A stretch of DNA of 64,000 bases. Source: Bacteroidota bacterium (GTDB lineage Bacteria; Bacteroidota; Bacteroidia; Flavobacteriales; Weeksellaceae). Location: contig JAFAGO010000042.1 in assembly GCA_023422635.1 (NCBI GenBank), forward strand, positions 124,001-188,000, given 5' to 3'. Each line of letters opens with the position of its first letter. The stretch's first letter is position 1. Under the pieces are notes generated by a model that made no database searches, was not told the origin of the DNA, and was given only the letters and a program-made list of their open reading frames with translations. The translations under genes and the position numbers were made by a program. Of this stretch, positions 1 to 7,715 are shown in pieces.

Positions 1-13
1 ATGCTTGTTCAAC

Positions 14-41
14 TTGGTTTGATAAATTTAAAGTAAATTTG
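14..41 (+). promoter_or_regulatory. putative promoter of msrB
   Basis: TTG at 14-16 and TAAATTTG at 34-41 fit the Bacteroidota promoter (TTG, then TAnnTTTG) with a slightly short 17-nt spacer. The -7 element ends 9 nt before the ATG at 51, so the in-frame TTG codon at 39 cannot be the start. Confidence 0.4.
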
Positions 42-50
42 GATGATAAA

Positions 51-599
51 ATGGGGGTTTTTAAAATCTATATAAGTTTGTTTTCACTTGTATTTCTGCA
101 AATGTGCTCGCAGATACAAAAACCCGTACATTCTACTTCCAAATCAAATTCAATTATGAACAATACTGCAAAAAACAATCCATATTATTCCCGAACAGAT
201 CGCGCGAAATTGAATGTTTCCAATTCTGAATGGAAGCAAATACTTTCGCCTGAATTGTACGCAATTGCAAGAGAAGCCAATACAGAATATCCGTTCACCG
301 GAAAATATAATGATTTTGATGAACTGGGTGAGTATTATTGCGCCGTTTGTGGAAATCATCTTTTTAGAAGTGATGCTAAATTTGCTTCAACTTGCGGTTG
401 GCCAAGTTTTTTCGAAGCAGATAAAGAAGGTGTTGCCTATAAAAGGGATTCTTCACATGGAATGGAGCGAATCGAAGTGCTCTGCAAACGTTGTGATTCA
501 CACTTAGGCCATGTTTTTAACGATGGACCAGCGCCAACCGGAACGCGCTATTGTATGAATTCCGTTAGTTTAGAATTTGTACCGGATTCTGAAAAGTAG
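51..599 (+). CDS. msrB: peptide-methionine (R)-S-oxide reductase MsrB, lipoprotein-like export signal
   Basis: Reduces methionine-R-sulfoxide in oxidised proteins. The SelR/MsrB fold is recognisable from the two zinc CxxC pairs (CAVC and CKRC), the CGWPSF segment, HLGHVF and the catalytic Cys in RYCMNS near the C-terminus. The first 19 residues form a hydrophobic segment ending in LQMC, which looks like a lipobox, so the enzyme is probably a periplasm-facing lipoprotein that repairs envelope proteins. I start at the ATG at 51 because a promoter element covers 34-41. It stands alone on the plus strand, with about 170 nt before the next gene. Family assignment is firm; the lipoprotein reading is an inference from the N-terminus. 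Confidence 0.9.
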   Translation: MGVFKIYISLFSLVFLQMCSQIQKPVHSTSKSNSIMNNTAKNNPYYSRTDRAKLNVSNSEWKQILSPELYAIAREANTEYPFTGKYNDFDELGEYYCAVCGNHLFRSDAKFASTCGWPSFFEADKEGVAYKRDSSHGMERIEVLCKRCDSHLGHVFNDGPAPTGTRYCMNSVSLEFVPDSEK

Positions 600-733
600 A
601 ATTCTGAAAATAGAATAAAAAGTTCTTATCCAACTACGATTTTGATGGTTTATATTCACTTTTACAACTGTTAACAAAAAGATAAAATTCAGTTAAAGTT
701 CTGATTTTTAATAACTTGATTGTTTGGTTTCTT

Positions 734-741
734 TAATTTTG
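734..741 (+). promoter_or_regulatory. putative -7 element upstream of the L,D-transpeptidase-like gene
   Basis: TAATTTTG matches TAnnTTTG and lies 25 nt before the ATG at 767. The nearest TTG (716-718) is only 15 nt away, so the -33 part is weak. Confidence 0.35.
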
Positions 742-766
742 CACCTTCGAATCGCAAAAGGTTAAC

Positions 767-1516
767 ATGAAAAATTTATTACTCGCACTTTCTACAGTGG
801 GAATTTTCGGTACGTCATTCTATACGATTTCCGATATAAAATCACCTCAAGACAGAAGCGCAAAAGCCAAAGATACCGCAAGCGCAGTTGTTCATTTTGC
901 AGAACCCGTTTCGGAAATTTCGAAGTCCGTTGCTTTGTATTCTGCTCTAAATTTTAATGAAAATCCACTCAACCAAAACGTTTTTGAAAAAGCTTTTCAC
1001 GGCTTTGAAAAATTGAAATCTTCTGGAAAAATTAATCCAGATAGTCATTTGCTTACGATTTGTGATTTTTCAAAATCATCAAATACCAAAAGACTTTGGG
1101 TGATTGATACCAATAAAAAAGAAATTTTATTCAATTCTTTAGTGGCACATGGAATGGGAACTGGCGAAGAATTTGCTGAAAAATTTTCGAATACCGATAG
1201 TTCACATCAAAGCAGTTTAGGTTTTTATGTAACCGAAGCTACGTACAACGGAAATAATGGTTATTCGCTTCGTCTTTTAGGGATGGACAAAGGTTTTAAT
1301 GATGCGGCGCTTTCTCGCGCGATTGTTATGCATGGCGCAGATTATGTAAGTGAAAACTTTGCAAAACAACATAAAAGAATTGGTAGAAGTTGGGGTTGTC
1401 CTGCTGTTCCGAGGGATTTGGCGGAACCCATTATTAACACAATAAAAGCACAAAATGTGTTATTTATTTATTATCCAGATGAACAGTATTTAGCCTCTTC
1501 TGAATGGCTTAAATAA
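767..1516 (+). CDS. murein L,D-transpeptidase catalytic domain family protein
   Basis: A 249-residue exported protein with a hydrophobic N-terminus (residues 1-22) and a C-terminal domain of the YkuD-like L,D-transpeptidase catalytic type. The visible active-site pattern is His189 in VMHGADY and Cys211 in RSWGCPAV, matching the H...SWGC signature in which the Cys attacks the murein tetrapeptide. Members of this family are thought to make or edit peptidoglycan crosslinks in the periplasm. It is monocistronic: its own TAnnTTTG element lies upstream and a strong hairpin terminator at 1533-1568 follows. The precise reaction and acceptor cannot be read from the sequence. Confidence 0.75.
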   Translation: MKNLLLALSTVGIFGTSFYTISDIKSPQDRSAKAKDTASAVVHFAEPVSEISKSVALYSALNFNENPLNQNVFEKAFHGFEKLKSSGKINPDSHLLTICDFSKSSNTKRLWVIDTNKKEILFNSLVAHGMGTGEEFAEKFSNTDSSHQSSLGFYVTEATYNGNNGYSLRLLGMDKGFNDAALSRAIVMHGADYVSENFAKQHKRIGRSWGCPAVPRDLAEPIINTIKAQNVLFIYYPDEQYLASSEWLK

Positions 1517-1532
1517 AGTAAAAGTGAATGAA

Positions 1533-1568
1533 AAAAAGAGGACTTTCAATATCGAAAATCCTCTTTTT
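1533..1568. terminator. bidirectional terminator between the L,D-transpeptidase-like gene and osmC
   Basis: Outer arms at 1533-1542 and 1559-1568 are perfectly complementary. An inner 4-bp stem (TTTC/GAAA) extends the hairpin. A-runs before and T-runs after allow termination from both sides of this convergent pair. Confidence 0.85.
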
Positions 1569-1588
1569 TATCATTTTTGTTCTGTTAT

Positions 1589-2008
1589 TTACTGTAGTGT
1601 TGCGCTTACCAAAACAACTTCAAAACTAAACGCTTTGCTTACCGGGCAATCCGTTTCTGCAATCTTTGCATATTTTTGAAATTCTTCTTCGGTGATGTTC
1701 GGGATTTTTGCTGTAACCGTAATTTCCGATTTCGCAATTTTTCCCGCGCTGGTATCCAAAGATACATCTACACTCGTTTTTATTTCTTCGGGGGTAAAAC
1801 CAGCTTCTGAAAGTTCAGCATCCAACTTCATGGTATAGCATCCTGCGTGTGCAGCAGCGAGCAATTCTTCAGGATTGGTACCAACGCCTTCTTCAAAACG
1901 ACTTTTAAAAGAATATTGTGTTTCGTTAAGAACAGTGCTTTTAGTTGTTAAATGTCCAGAACCTTCCTTAATAGTTCCGTTCCAAACTGCGGTTGCATTT
2001 CTTTTCAT
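1589..2008 (-). CDS. OsmC family peroxiredoxin-like protein
   Basis: A 139-residue OsmC/Ohr-type protein. The two family cysteines are visible: Cys57 in HAGCY and Cys121 in DCPVSKA. In this family the pair reduces organic hydroperoxides using a dithiol donor. The segment GTNPEELLAAAHAGC is typical of OsmC rather than Ohr. Together with the neighbouring MsrB it could form an oxidative-damage defence group, but the genes face each other and have separate promoters. It is transcribed alone, converging on the terminator at 1533-1568, with a TATTTTTG element 18 nt upstream of the start. Confidence 0.88.
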   Translation of the reverse strand: MKRNATAVWNGTIKEGSGHLTTKSTVLNETQYSFKSRFEEGVGTNPEELLAAAHAGCYTMKLDAELSEAGFTPEEIKTSVDVSLDTSAGKIAKSEITVTAKIPNITEEEFQKYAKIAETDCPVSKAFSFEVVLVSATLQ

Positions 2009-2026
2009 AATGTTTGAATTTTAATC

Positions 2027-2034
2027 CAAAAATA
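2027..2034 (-). promoter_or_regulatory. putative -7 element of osmC
   Basis: On the minus strand this reads TATTTTTG, 18 nt before the osmC ATG. No well-spaced TTG was found upstream. Confidence 0.4.
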
Positions 2035-2097
2035 AACCTTCGCAACGGTTCTTACGTTACACAATTTCTAAGAATTTTTAATTGTAAATGCTTCTTT

Positions 2098-4782
2098 TTA
2101 GAAAGTAACATCTAATCCAACATATACATTTCCAGGCATAATTGGTGCGTAAATCATGCTTCCATCGAAATATTCCCCGAATGGATTTTGTGCATCGATA
2201 ATTGGATTTTTCTGTTTGGTAGAAGTAATATTATCCATTCCCACATACGCTCTAATTTTAGAATTAAAGTTTTTAGCAATTTGTGCATTCAATGTTGTGT
2301 ATGGATCAGAATAATCACCTAAACGAAACGCCGCTGGATTGCTTGATGTGTTGGGTAAACGTTGTTTTCCGACAAGATTTAAAGTGGTATCAAAAGTCCA
2401 AAAACCGCCTTTGTCGTTTTTCGCTGTTGAATACGCTACGTTGGCAAATCCACGATGTTTGGCCATAAACGGTACTTTTTTCAAGCCAGAAAGATAATCG
2501 GTTGCAACATCGTAATATTTGTATGCGAGGCGAACTTCAAGATTACGAACAGGAATTAAATCCCATTGAGTTTGAAATGAATTGGCAAATGACTTACCAT
2601 CTAAATTATAAAAAAGAAGTTTTTGAGAAGATTCATCTAAATCCGCCACAACTTGATTTTGGAAATCGGTTCTAAAGAAATCGGCAACGATGGACGATTT
2701 TCTGCCAAATAATTTGAATTCTTGTTGAAGACTAGCGCCATAATTCCAAGCAATTTCTGGTTCTAAACCATAAATTTTTCCACCATTAGAAAGGATTTCG
2801 ATATTTCTGTTTGATGCAAAATATTGTTGACTTTCCGCAAAAATATTAGCGGTTCTAAATCCTCTACCTGCTGAAACTCTAAAAATAGTTTTCGGTGTAA
2901 AGTCGTATTTAAAATTTAAACGAGGCGAGAATTGTGTTCCTGCTAAATTGTGAAAATCTACTCGACCGCCAGCAACTAACGTGTATTTAGCGCCAGTAAA
3001 TGTGTATTCTGCAAAAACTCCGGGAACGGTTTCCGTTCTTTTATAACCATCTTGAAGATAAGTTTCATCAAAACGATCGTATAAAAAGCTAGCACCAACT
3101 TTATATTTATTGTTGGTATTGCCAATAATATCTTCGTAAATTAAGTTGGAATAATAGGTATTTTGTTTGCCATCATAATTTCTTAATCCGAAGAATGAAT
3201 TTTGTTGATGAAACGTGTACTGATTCATCCAACCAATGCTTCTGTACGGTTTGTCTTTAAAAATATAGCCGGTTTTATTCCAAAATTGAATTCTTCCGAT
3301 ATCGATCCCAACGCCATAAGCCGCTTGTTCGCTTTGAGATTTGCTTTTATCGAACTCCATTTGTCCCGCATTTCGCGTATCCTTCAAAAAGTTAATTCCG
3401 AAATGAGATCCCCATCCTGAACCTTCTAAATCGTTATAATTTAATAAGTAAGCCAGGTTGATTTGATTGCCGGTTGGTTGATCTAAAAATCCATCTTTAT
3501 TATAATCCATTTTTGCAAAGGTTCCATTTCCGTGGATCAAGATGCTTTGGTTCCAATGGTCCGTAAGTGCGGAAACATTGGTTACGTTGATTTCAGTTCG
3601 TGCGTTGTTATCCGCAAATACATTGAACTTGGTTTCGTTTTTATCAGAATATTTTAAAAGTTCGGTGTTAATTTGTCCTGTGATGCTTTCAAAACCGTTG
3701 GTTACGGTGCTTCCGCCTTTCGTTAATTGAATTCCTCCAATCCATCTTCCGGGAATAAAGTTTAAACCATATGCAGTTGCTAAACCACGAATTTCGGGAA
3801 GAAGTTCTTTTGTTAATGCGGTGTATTTTTGATCCAAACCTAACATTTTTAACTGTTTCGTTCCGGTTACAGCATTGCTATAGGCAACATCAACAGTTGC
3901 GTTGGTTTCAAAGCTTTCGGAAAGATTACAACATGCCGCTTTTAGTAATTCTTTAGAGTCGATATTGAAAGTTAAACCTGCTTCTTTTTTATTAAGTGCA
4001 GTTGCTTCTTTTAATTTTGTAATTGTAACTCCTTGAATATTTGATGTTTTTTCGTCTGCGTTACCCGCGTCAGATACAGGATTTCCAGCGGGAATAATTA
4101 CGTTAGGAAGTGCGGCATGACCATCTTCTAATTTAATTTTTTCACCGTCTTTTGGGAATTCGCTTGTTCTATCATAATGGCAACATCCCGGAAGTTTTTC
4201 GTAAACATCTTCAGATGTTTTGTATTTTTCATTGTCGTGTCCCGCGTCCGCAATTTTTTTAAGAAGCGCATCTGAGGTAATTTTTGATGCATCAAAATCT
4301 ACAAAAAGGGTTTGGGTTTCCATATCCCAATTGGCTGTTTTTGCACCTGCATCTTTCGCGGTTTTTTCAATTCTGGCTTTGCAAGAGTTGCAATTTCCTT
4401 TAACGTGAAAATGATTTTTTTCGTTTGTTTGAGCAGTTGTATTGAGGGAATTGGTTCTTGCATATTGGCAACATTCGGGTAAACTTGCATATACGGAATC
4501 TGTCGCTTGAAACATTTCATTGTCGTGACCAACACTTGCGATTTGTTGTAAAATGGCAGACTTTGATGTTTTGGATGAGTCGAACGTTACAGAAAGTTGT
4601 TTACTTTCTGGATTCCAAAGTGCGGTTTCTGCGCCCGCTTTTTGAGCGGTAGATTCGATTCTGGTTTTGCATATTGCGCAATTACCGTTTACAAAAAAGG
4701 TTTCGGTAGTGGCTTGTGCATAGGTAAATTGTATAAAGAGTAGAAGCAGCATAACGCTGATTCTGAATGTATAATTTTTCAT
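2098..4782 (-). CDS. TonB-dependent receptor with two N-terminal heavy-metal-associated (HMA) domains
   Basis: An 894-residue outer-membrane receptor. After a signal peptide (residues 1-23, cleaved near YAQ) come two repeats of an HMA-like domain, each with a GNCxxC metal site (Cys35/Cys38 and Cys131/Cys134) and each followed by an LPxCC pair. A plug domain and a TonB-type beta-barrel follow, ending in the C-terminal Phe (VTF) usual for barrel insertion. HMA domains bind Cu(I) or similar soft metals, so this probably captures or imports a metal, most plausibly copper. I chose the ATG at 4782; the in-frame start at 4833 would place basic residues ahead of a clear signal peptide. The gene lies 68 nt downstream of the small Cys-rich gene and is probably cotranscribed with it. 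Confidence 0.85.
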   Translation of the reverse strand: MKNYTFRISVMLLLLFIQFTYAQATTETFFVNGNCAICKTRIESTAQKAGAETALWNPESKQLSVTFDSSKTSKSAILQQIASVGHDNEMFQATDSVYASLPECCQYARTNSLNTTAQTNEKNHFHVKGNCNSCKARIEKTAKDAGAKTANWDMETQTLFVDFDASKITSDALLKKIADAGHDNEKYKTSEDVYEKLPGCCHYDRTSEFPKDGEKIKLEDGHAALPNVIIPAGNPVSDAGNADEKTSNIQGVTITKLKEATALNKKEAGLTFNIDSKELLKAACCNLSESFETNATVDVAYSNAVTGTKQLKMLGLDQKYTALTKELLPEIRGLATAYGLNFIPGRWIGGIQLTKGGSTVTNGFESITGQINTELLKYSDKNETKFNVFADNNARTEINVTNVSALTDHWNQSILIHGNGTFAKMDYNKDGFLDQPTGNQINLAYLLNYNDLEGSGWGSHFGINFLKDTRNAGQMEFDKSKSQSEQAAYGVGIDIGRIQFWNKTGYIFKDKPYRSIGWMNQYTFHQQNSFFGLRNYDGKQNTYYSNLIYEDIIGNTNNKYKVGASFLYDRFDETYLQDGYKRTETVPGVFAEYTFTGAKYTLVAGGRVDFHNLAGTQFSPRLNFKYDFTPKTIFRVSAGRGFRTANIFAESQQYFASNRNIEILSNGGKIYGLEPEIAWNYGASLQQEFKLFGRKSSIVADFFRTDFQNQVVADLDESSQKLLFYNLDGKSFANSFQTQWDLIPVRNLEVRLAYKYYDVATDYLSGLKKVPFMAKHRGFANVAYSTAKNDKGGFWTFDTTLNLVGKQRLPNTSSNPAAFRLGDYSDPYTTLNAQIAKNFNSKIRAYVGMDNITSTKQKNPIIDAQNPFGEYFDGSMIYAPIMPGNVYVGLDVTF

Positions 4783-4850
4783 TGTAAAACGTTTAATTCT
4801 AGATATCAAAAAGTTCTTCTGTTGTAATTTCAACAGAAACTAAAAGAGAA

Positions 4851-5201
4851 TTAAACGGTTTTGGGAGGTTGCCAAATATCCTCTAAATAATTTGAAAAAT
4901 GAGGTGTTGTGTAGGAATACGAGTGATTTACGTGTGATAAATCAATTGTTACTTTTGGCAAAGCCGAAGAAAGTGGTGTAATTAAGGCTACTGTACAACA
5001 AGTGTTAACCGCGCAGCACGATGAGGTTTCTTCGCAAGGTTTCTTGTTTTTATCTGAATGTTCTTTGCAGCAATCTTTGTTGGATGTTTTTTCAGTAGTA
5101 CAACAAGTGTGAGAATTTTCCTGTGCAAATAGATTTTGTTTCGGAATGATGAACAATCCGAGTACAAAAAATAGAATTAAAAGGTTAGCAATGCTTCTCA
5201 C
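4851..5201 (-). CDS. small exported Cys-rich protein, HYC_CC_PP/DUF6660-like
   Basis: A 116-residue protein with a signal peptide (about residues 1-26, ending FAQ), then a short acidic and basic stretch with repeated CC pairs (HTCC, KDCC, SSCC, NTCC) and a C-terminal IWQPPK. This arrangement resembles a small Bacteroidota family found beside metal-linked TonB receptors; the match is by eye. The cysteines suggest binding of a soft metal in the periplasm. Translation must begin at the GTG at 5201 because no in-frame ATG follows before the signal peptide. A TACCTTTG element lies only 5 nt upstream. Its neighbour downstream is the HMA-domain receptor, which supports a shared role in metal handling. 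Confidence 0.65.
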   Translation of the reverse strand: MRSIANLLILFFVLGLFIIPKQNLFAQENSHTCCTTEKTSNKDCCKEHSDKNKKPCEETSSCCAVNTCCTVALITPLSSALPKVTIDLSHVNHSYSYTTPHFSNYLEDIWQPPKTV

Positions 5202-5206
5202 AGATG

Positions 5207-5214
5207 CAAAGGTA
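5207..5214 (-). promoter_or_regulatory. putative -7 element directly before the GTG start of the Cys-rich gene
   Basis: The minus strand reads TACCTTTG, followed by 5 nt and then GTG. If used, the transcript would have essentially no leader. No TTG sits at the expected distance upstream. Confidence 0.4.
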
Positions 5215-5240
5215 GAAAATTGTGAGATTTAAAAAAAAGA

Positions 5241-5266
5241 AAAAACCTGCGAAAAAGCAGGTTTTT
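5241..5266 (-). terminator. terminator after the GLPGLI gene pair
   Basis: A perfect 10-bp stem (5241-5250 with 5257-5266) and a 6-nt loop, with A-rich sequence on the plus strand that becomes a T-rich tract on the minus strand. It ends the upstream minus-strand unit and separates it from the Cys-rich gene. Confidence 0.8.
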
Positions 5267-5282
5267 CAAATTTTAGTTGATG

Positions 5283-6128
5283 CTATTTTAATTCAATCGG
5301 GTTGTTATTGCTTTTAACTTCTTTAATCATACGATCGCGCATTTCTTTAAAACGGTTATTGGCTCCCGAAGGCGGTGGCGGTGCGCCACCAGGACCACCT
5401 CCGCCAGGTCCGCTCCGCATATTTCGTTCTGCATTCATATAGGCTTCAGGATCTTTTTGATATGCGGCTAAAGTTTTTTTGTATTTTTCTTTCGAAATCG
5501 AAATGTCTTGTCCACGCTGATCTAAAATGGGTATTTCTGCAATTCGCTTCACCTGCATTAAATCGAACGTGTACTCTTGTTTTGCATCTTGCGCTTTAAC
5601 AATAAGTCCTGGAAGTCCGGAGAATTTGTAAGGTCCATCTTGATAAGGCAGATCTGTAGTAAACCATACGGTCCAAGTTCTTCCACCAAAAGTTGTTTCC
5701 GCTTCTTGGGTATTGTAGTCACCAATTTTTAAAGTGTTGGGGAGAATTTTCCATTCCATCGGTGCTTTCTCTTCGTATGCATATTGATCTCGCCCAATTC
5801 TATCTTTATAAACGGTTTTTTGCGTGCTGTAATTTTTTTCTACCACATAATTGATATTGGATCGCAAGTTTTCCATTTGGCTGGGATCAAAAGTTCGGGT
5901 GCTTCTCATTCTGCTCATCACAGAATCTCTTAAAAGTCTGTTTTCACTGTAGAAAAAAGATTTTTTACCATCGGTATCCAAATATGCATTTTCTGTTTTC
6001 GTAAATTCTGTGCTGGTAGAATCCGGCGTTGTTTTTACTTGATACACAAAACGCATTACTTGCGCTTGCATTGCCGTTACTGAAAACAGCATTACAAAAG
6101 CGGTTGTAATTTTTTGTTTTATTCTCAT
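5283..6128 (-). CDS. GLPGLI family protein
   Basis: A 281-residue exported protein of the Bacteroidota-specific GLPGLI family (TIGR01200 type). The name-giving motif is present as SGLPGLIVKAQD after a Trp-rich segment (TWTVWFTTDLP). A signal peptide covers about residues 1-22 (ending MQAQ). Near the C-terminus there is a Gly/Pro-rich low-complexity stretch followed by the tail NPIELK, which it shares with the next gene upstream. The function of the family is unknown; it is secreted or envelope-located. It starts 1 nt after the stop of the second GLPGLI gene, so the two form one operon and look like a tandem duplication. Confidence 0.85.
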   Translation of the reverse strand: MRIKQKITTAFVMLFSVTAMQAQVMRFVYQVKTTPDSTSTEFTKTENAYLDTDGKKSFFYSENRLLRDSVMSRMRSTRTFDPSQMENLRSNINYVVEKNYSTQKTVYKDRIGRDQYAYEEKAPMEWKILPNTLKIGDYNTQEAETTFGGRTWTVWFTTDLPYQDGPYKFSGLPGLIVKAQDAKQEYTFDLMQVKRIAEIPILDQRGQDISISKEKYKKTLAAYQKDPEAYMNAERNMRSGPGGGGPGGAPPPPSGANNRFKEMRDRMIKEVKSNNNPIELK

Positions 6129-6129
6129 T

Positions 6130-7083
6130 TTAAATGTTTTTTAATTCGATTGGGTTTTGTGCAGATTTTTCAATGCTCACATTTGAATTACTGCGGTTAG
6201 AATCATCTCTCATTTCTCCATCTGGGCGTTCCCCTTGAGGAGGCATTCCTCCACTTGGCGGTCCACCACCACCTTGCATTCCGCCTGGAGGTCCTCCCAT
6301 GTGATCTCGTGCTCCTTGATTTGAGTTTTGCATTTCGCTCATTTGCTTTTTCATAGTAAGCATTAAAGCTGCTTTATCATTTTTAAAAGTTTTGCGAGTG
6401 CTTTTTACTGCATCAGCTTTTGGCGTAAAGCGAAATGGTTTTGCAATTTCTTTCTGAGCAATCAGTTCGAATTTATAGTCACCTTTAGAATCTTCTAATT
6501 TAACAATCAATCCGGGCAAGCCATAAAATTTATATGGACCATCAGGAATTTTGATGTCGTCTGTATACCAAGCTGTCCATTGCCGACCACCGAAATTTAG
6601 TGTTGCTTTTTTAGCTTCGTGACCAAAAATTTTCGAAGTTTGATTTTCCAATTTCCAGTCGAGTTTTCGATCCTCTTCGTATTGGATTTCTTTATCGAAA
6701 AATCGTTCGTAATAGTTTGAGGTAGAATTGTTAAGGTTTTTTACGACGTAGAATGGAAAATAGCTTTGCTTTTTATCAGCCTCCACTCTCTTTTGGAAAT
6801 CATTTTCGCTTTTATTTTTCTTTTTTTCTTTCTTCTTCGCATTTTCTTTGTCGAGAATTTGCTCCTCTTTGTGGCTCTCAATTAAAGAATCTCTTTCCAA
6901 AGCTTTTTTGCTAATAAACAATGATTGCCCATTATTTACGTCCAGAAAAGTAATTTCATGTTCCAATGAAACCAAATTTACAGTATCTGGATTCACATAC
7001 ACTTCATAAATAAACCTCGTTGTTTGCGCTTTAGGTAAGGCAAAAATGAGAAGCAAAAGTAAAATGGAAAAAAAGTTTTTCAT
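6130..7083 (-). CDS. GLPGLI family protein, paralogue of its neighbour
   Basis: A 317-residue exported protein with signal peptide (about residues 1-19, ending PKAQ), the motif YGLPGLIVKLED, and the same WTAWYTDDI segment before it as in the neighbouring paralogue. Compared with that copy it carries a Lys/Glu-rich insertion (KKKEKKKNK region) and a longer Gly/Pro/Met-rich tail before the shared NPIELK ending. I prefer the ATG at 7083: it begins a good signal peptide, and the TAACTTTG element at 7108-7115 overlaps the longer start at 7110. The function is unknown. The gene is first in a two-gene operon that ends at the terminator 5241-5266. Confidence 0.82.
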   Translation of the reverse strand: MKNFFSILLLLLIFALPKAQTTRFIYEVYVNPDTVNLVSLEHEITFLDVNNGQSLFISKKALERDSLIESHKEEQILDKENAKKKEKKKNKSENDFQKRVEADKKQSYFPFYVVKNLNNSTSNYYERFFDKEIQYEEDRKLDWKLENQTSKIFGHEAKKATLNFGGRQWTAWYTDDIKIPDGPYKFYGLPGLIVKLEDSKGDYKFELIAQKEIAKPFRFTPKADAVKSTRKTFKNDKAALMLTMKKQMSEMQNSNQGARDHMGGPPGGMQGGGGPPSGGMPPQGERPDGEMRDDSNRSNSNVSIEKSAQNPIELKNI

Positions 7084-7107
7084 ATATTTTTGATACGCGT
7101 TGAGTAA

Positions 7108-7115
7108 CAAAGTTA
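7108..7115 (-). promoter_or_regulatory. putative -7 element of the GLPGLI operon
   Basis: The minus strand reads TAACTTTG, 24 nt before the ATG at 7083. It supports the shorter start. No convincing TTG was found at the usual spacing. Confidence 0.35.
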
Positions 7116-7254
7116 ATTCAAGTTGTGTATATTTTTAAACATTATCGATAAACGATTCTTTTTTCTCGATTAAATACTGTTTTTAAAGGATTAATTTACG
7201 CTTTTGGCAGGTAGATTGTACTTTGTTAATATAATATGAATAGATGGCATCAAT

Positions 7255-7285
7255 TTGAGAATGCGGAAATTAGTTCGTATTTTTG
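7255..7285 (+). promoter_or_regulatory. promoter of the SUF operon
   Basis: TTG at 7255-7257, a 20-nt spacer and TATTTTTG at 7278-7285 match the Bacteroidota vegetative promoter well. Transcription would start near 7289, leaving a leader of about 25 nt before the first SUF gene. Confidence 0.7.
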
Positions 7286-7313
7286 TCAGATAAAATAATT
7301 CTAAATAAAAATA

Positions 7314-7643
7314 ATGATAAAAGTTAGTGATCAGGCAAAATTGAAAGCGGCTCAGCTGATGACTGAAGAAGGCTTTAATCCTGAACAAGATTATATAAGA
7401 GTCGGTGTAAAAAGTGGCGGATGCTCCGGTTTGGAATATGTACTGAAATTCGACAATCAAAAAGGAGAAACCGACCAAGTTTTTGAAGACAATGGAGTGA
7501 AAATTGTGGTGGATAAAAAATCCATCCTTTATCTAGCTGGAACAATTTTAGAATATTCCGGAGGTTTAAATGGGAAAGGATTTGTATTTAACAATCCAAA
7601 TGCAGCAAGAACTTGCGGTTGCGGAGAAAGCTTTTCTTTGTAA
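7314..7643 (+). CDS. sufA: HesB/IscA-type iron-sulfur carrier protein of the SUF system
   Basis: A 109-residue A-type carrier that holds an assembled Fe-S cluster and passes it to apoproteins. The three invariant cysteines are present: Cys37 in KSGGCSGLEY and Cys101/Cys103 in TCGCGESF at the C-terminus. The length is standard for the family. It is the first gene of the sufA-B-C-D operon, with the promoter at 7255-7285 and 72 nt before sufB. In other Bacteroidota the same gene is often labelled only as an iron-sulfur assembly accessory protein, so the symbol sufA rests on its position. Confidence 0.9.
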   Translation: MIKVSDQAKLKAAQLMTEEGFNPEQDYIRVGVKSGGCSGLEYVLKFDNQKGETDQVFEDNGVKIVVDKKSILYLAGTILEYSGGLNGKGFVFNNPNAARTCGCGESFSL

Positions 7644-7715
7644 ACGAAACAGTTAAAGAAAATAGGATTTAACTATTTGTAAAACAATAATTTAAATCCA
7701 AAATCTAAAATCTAA

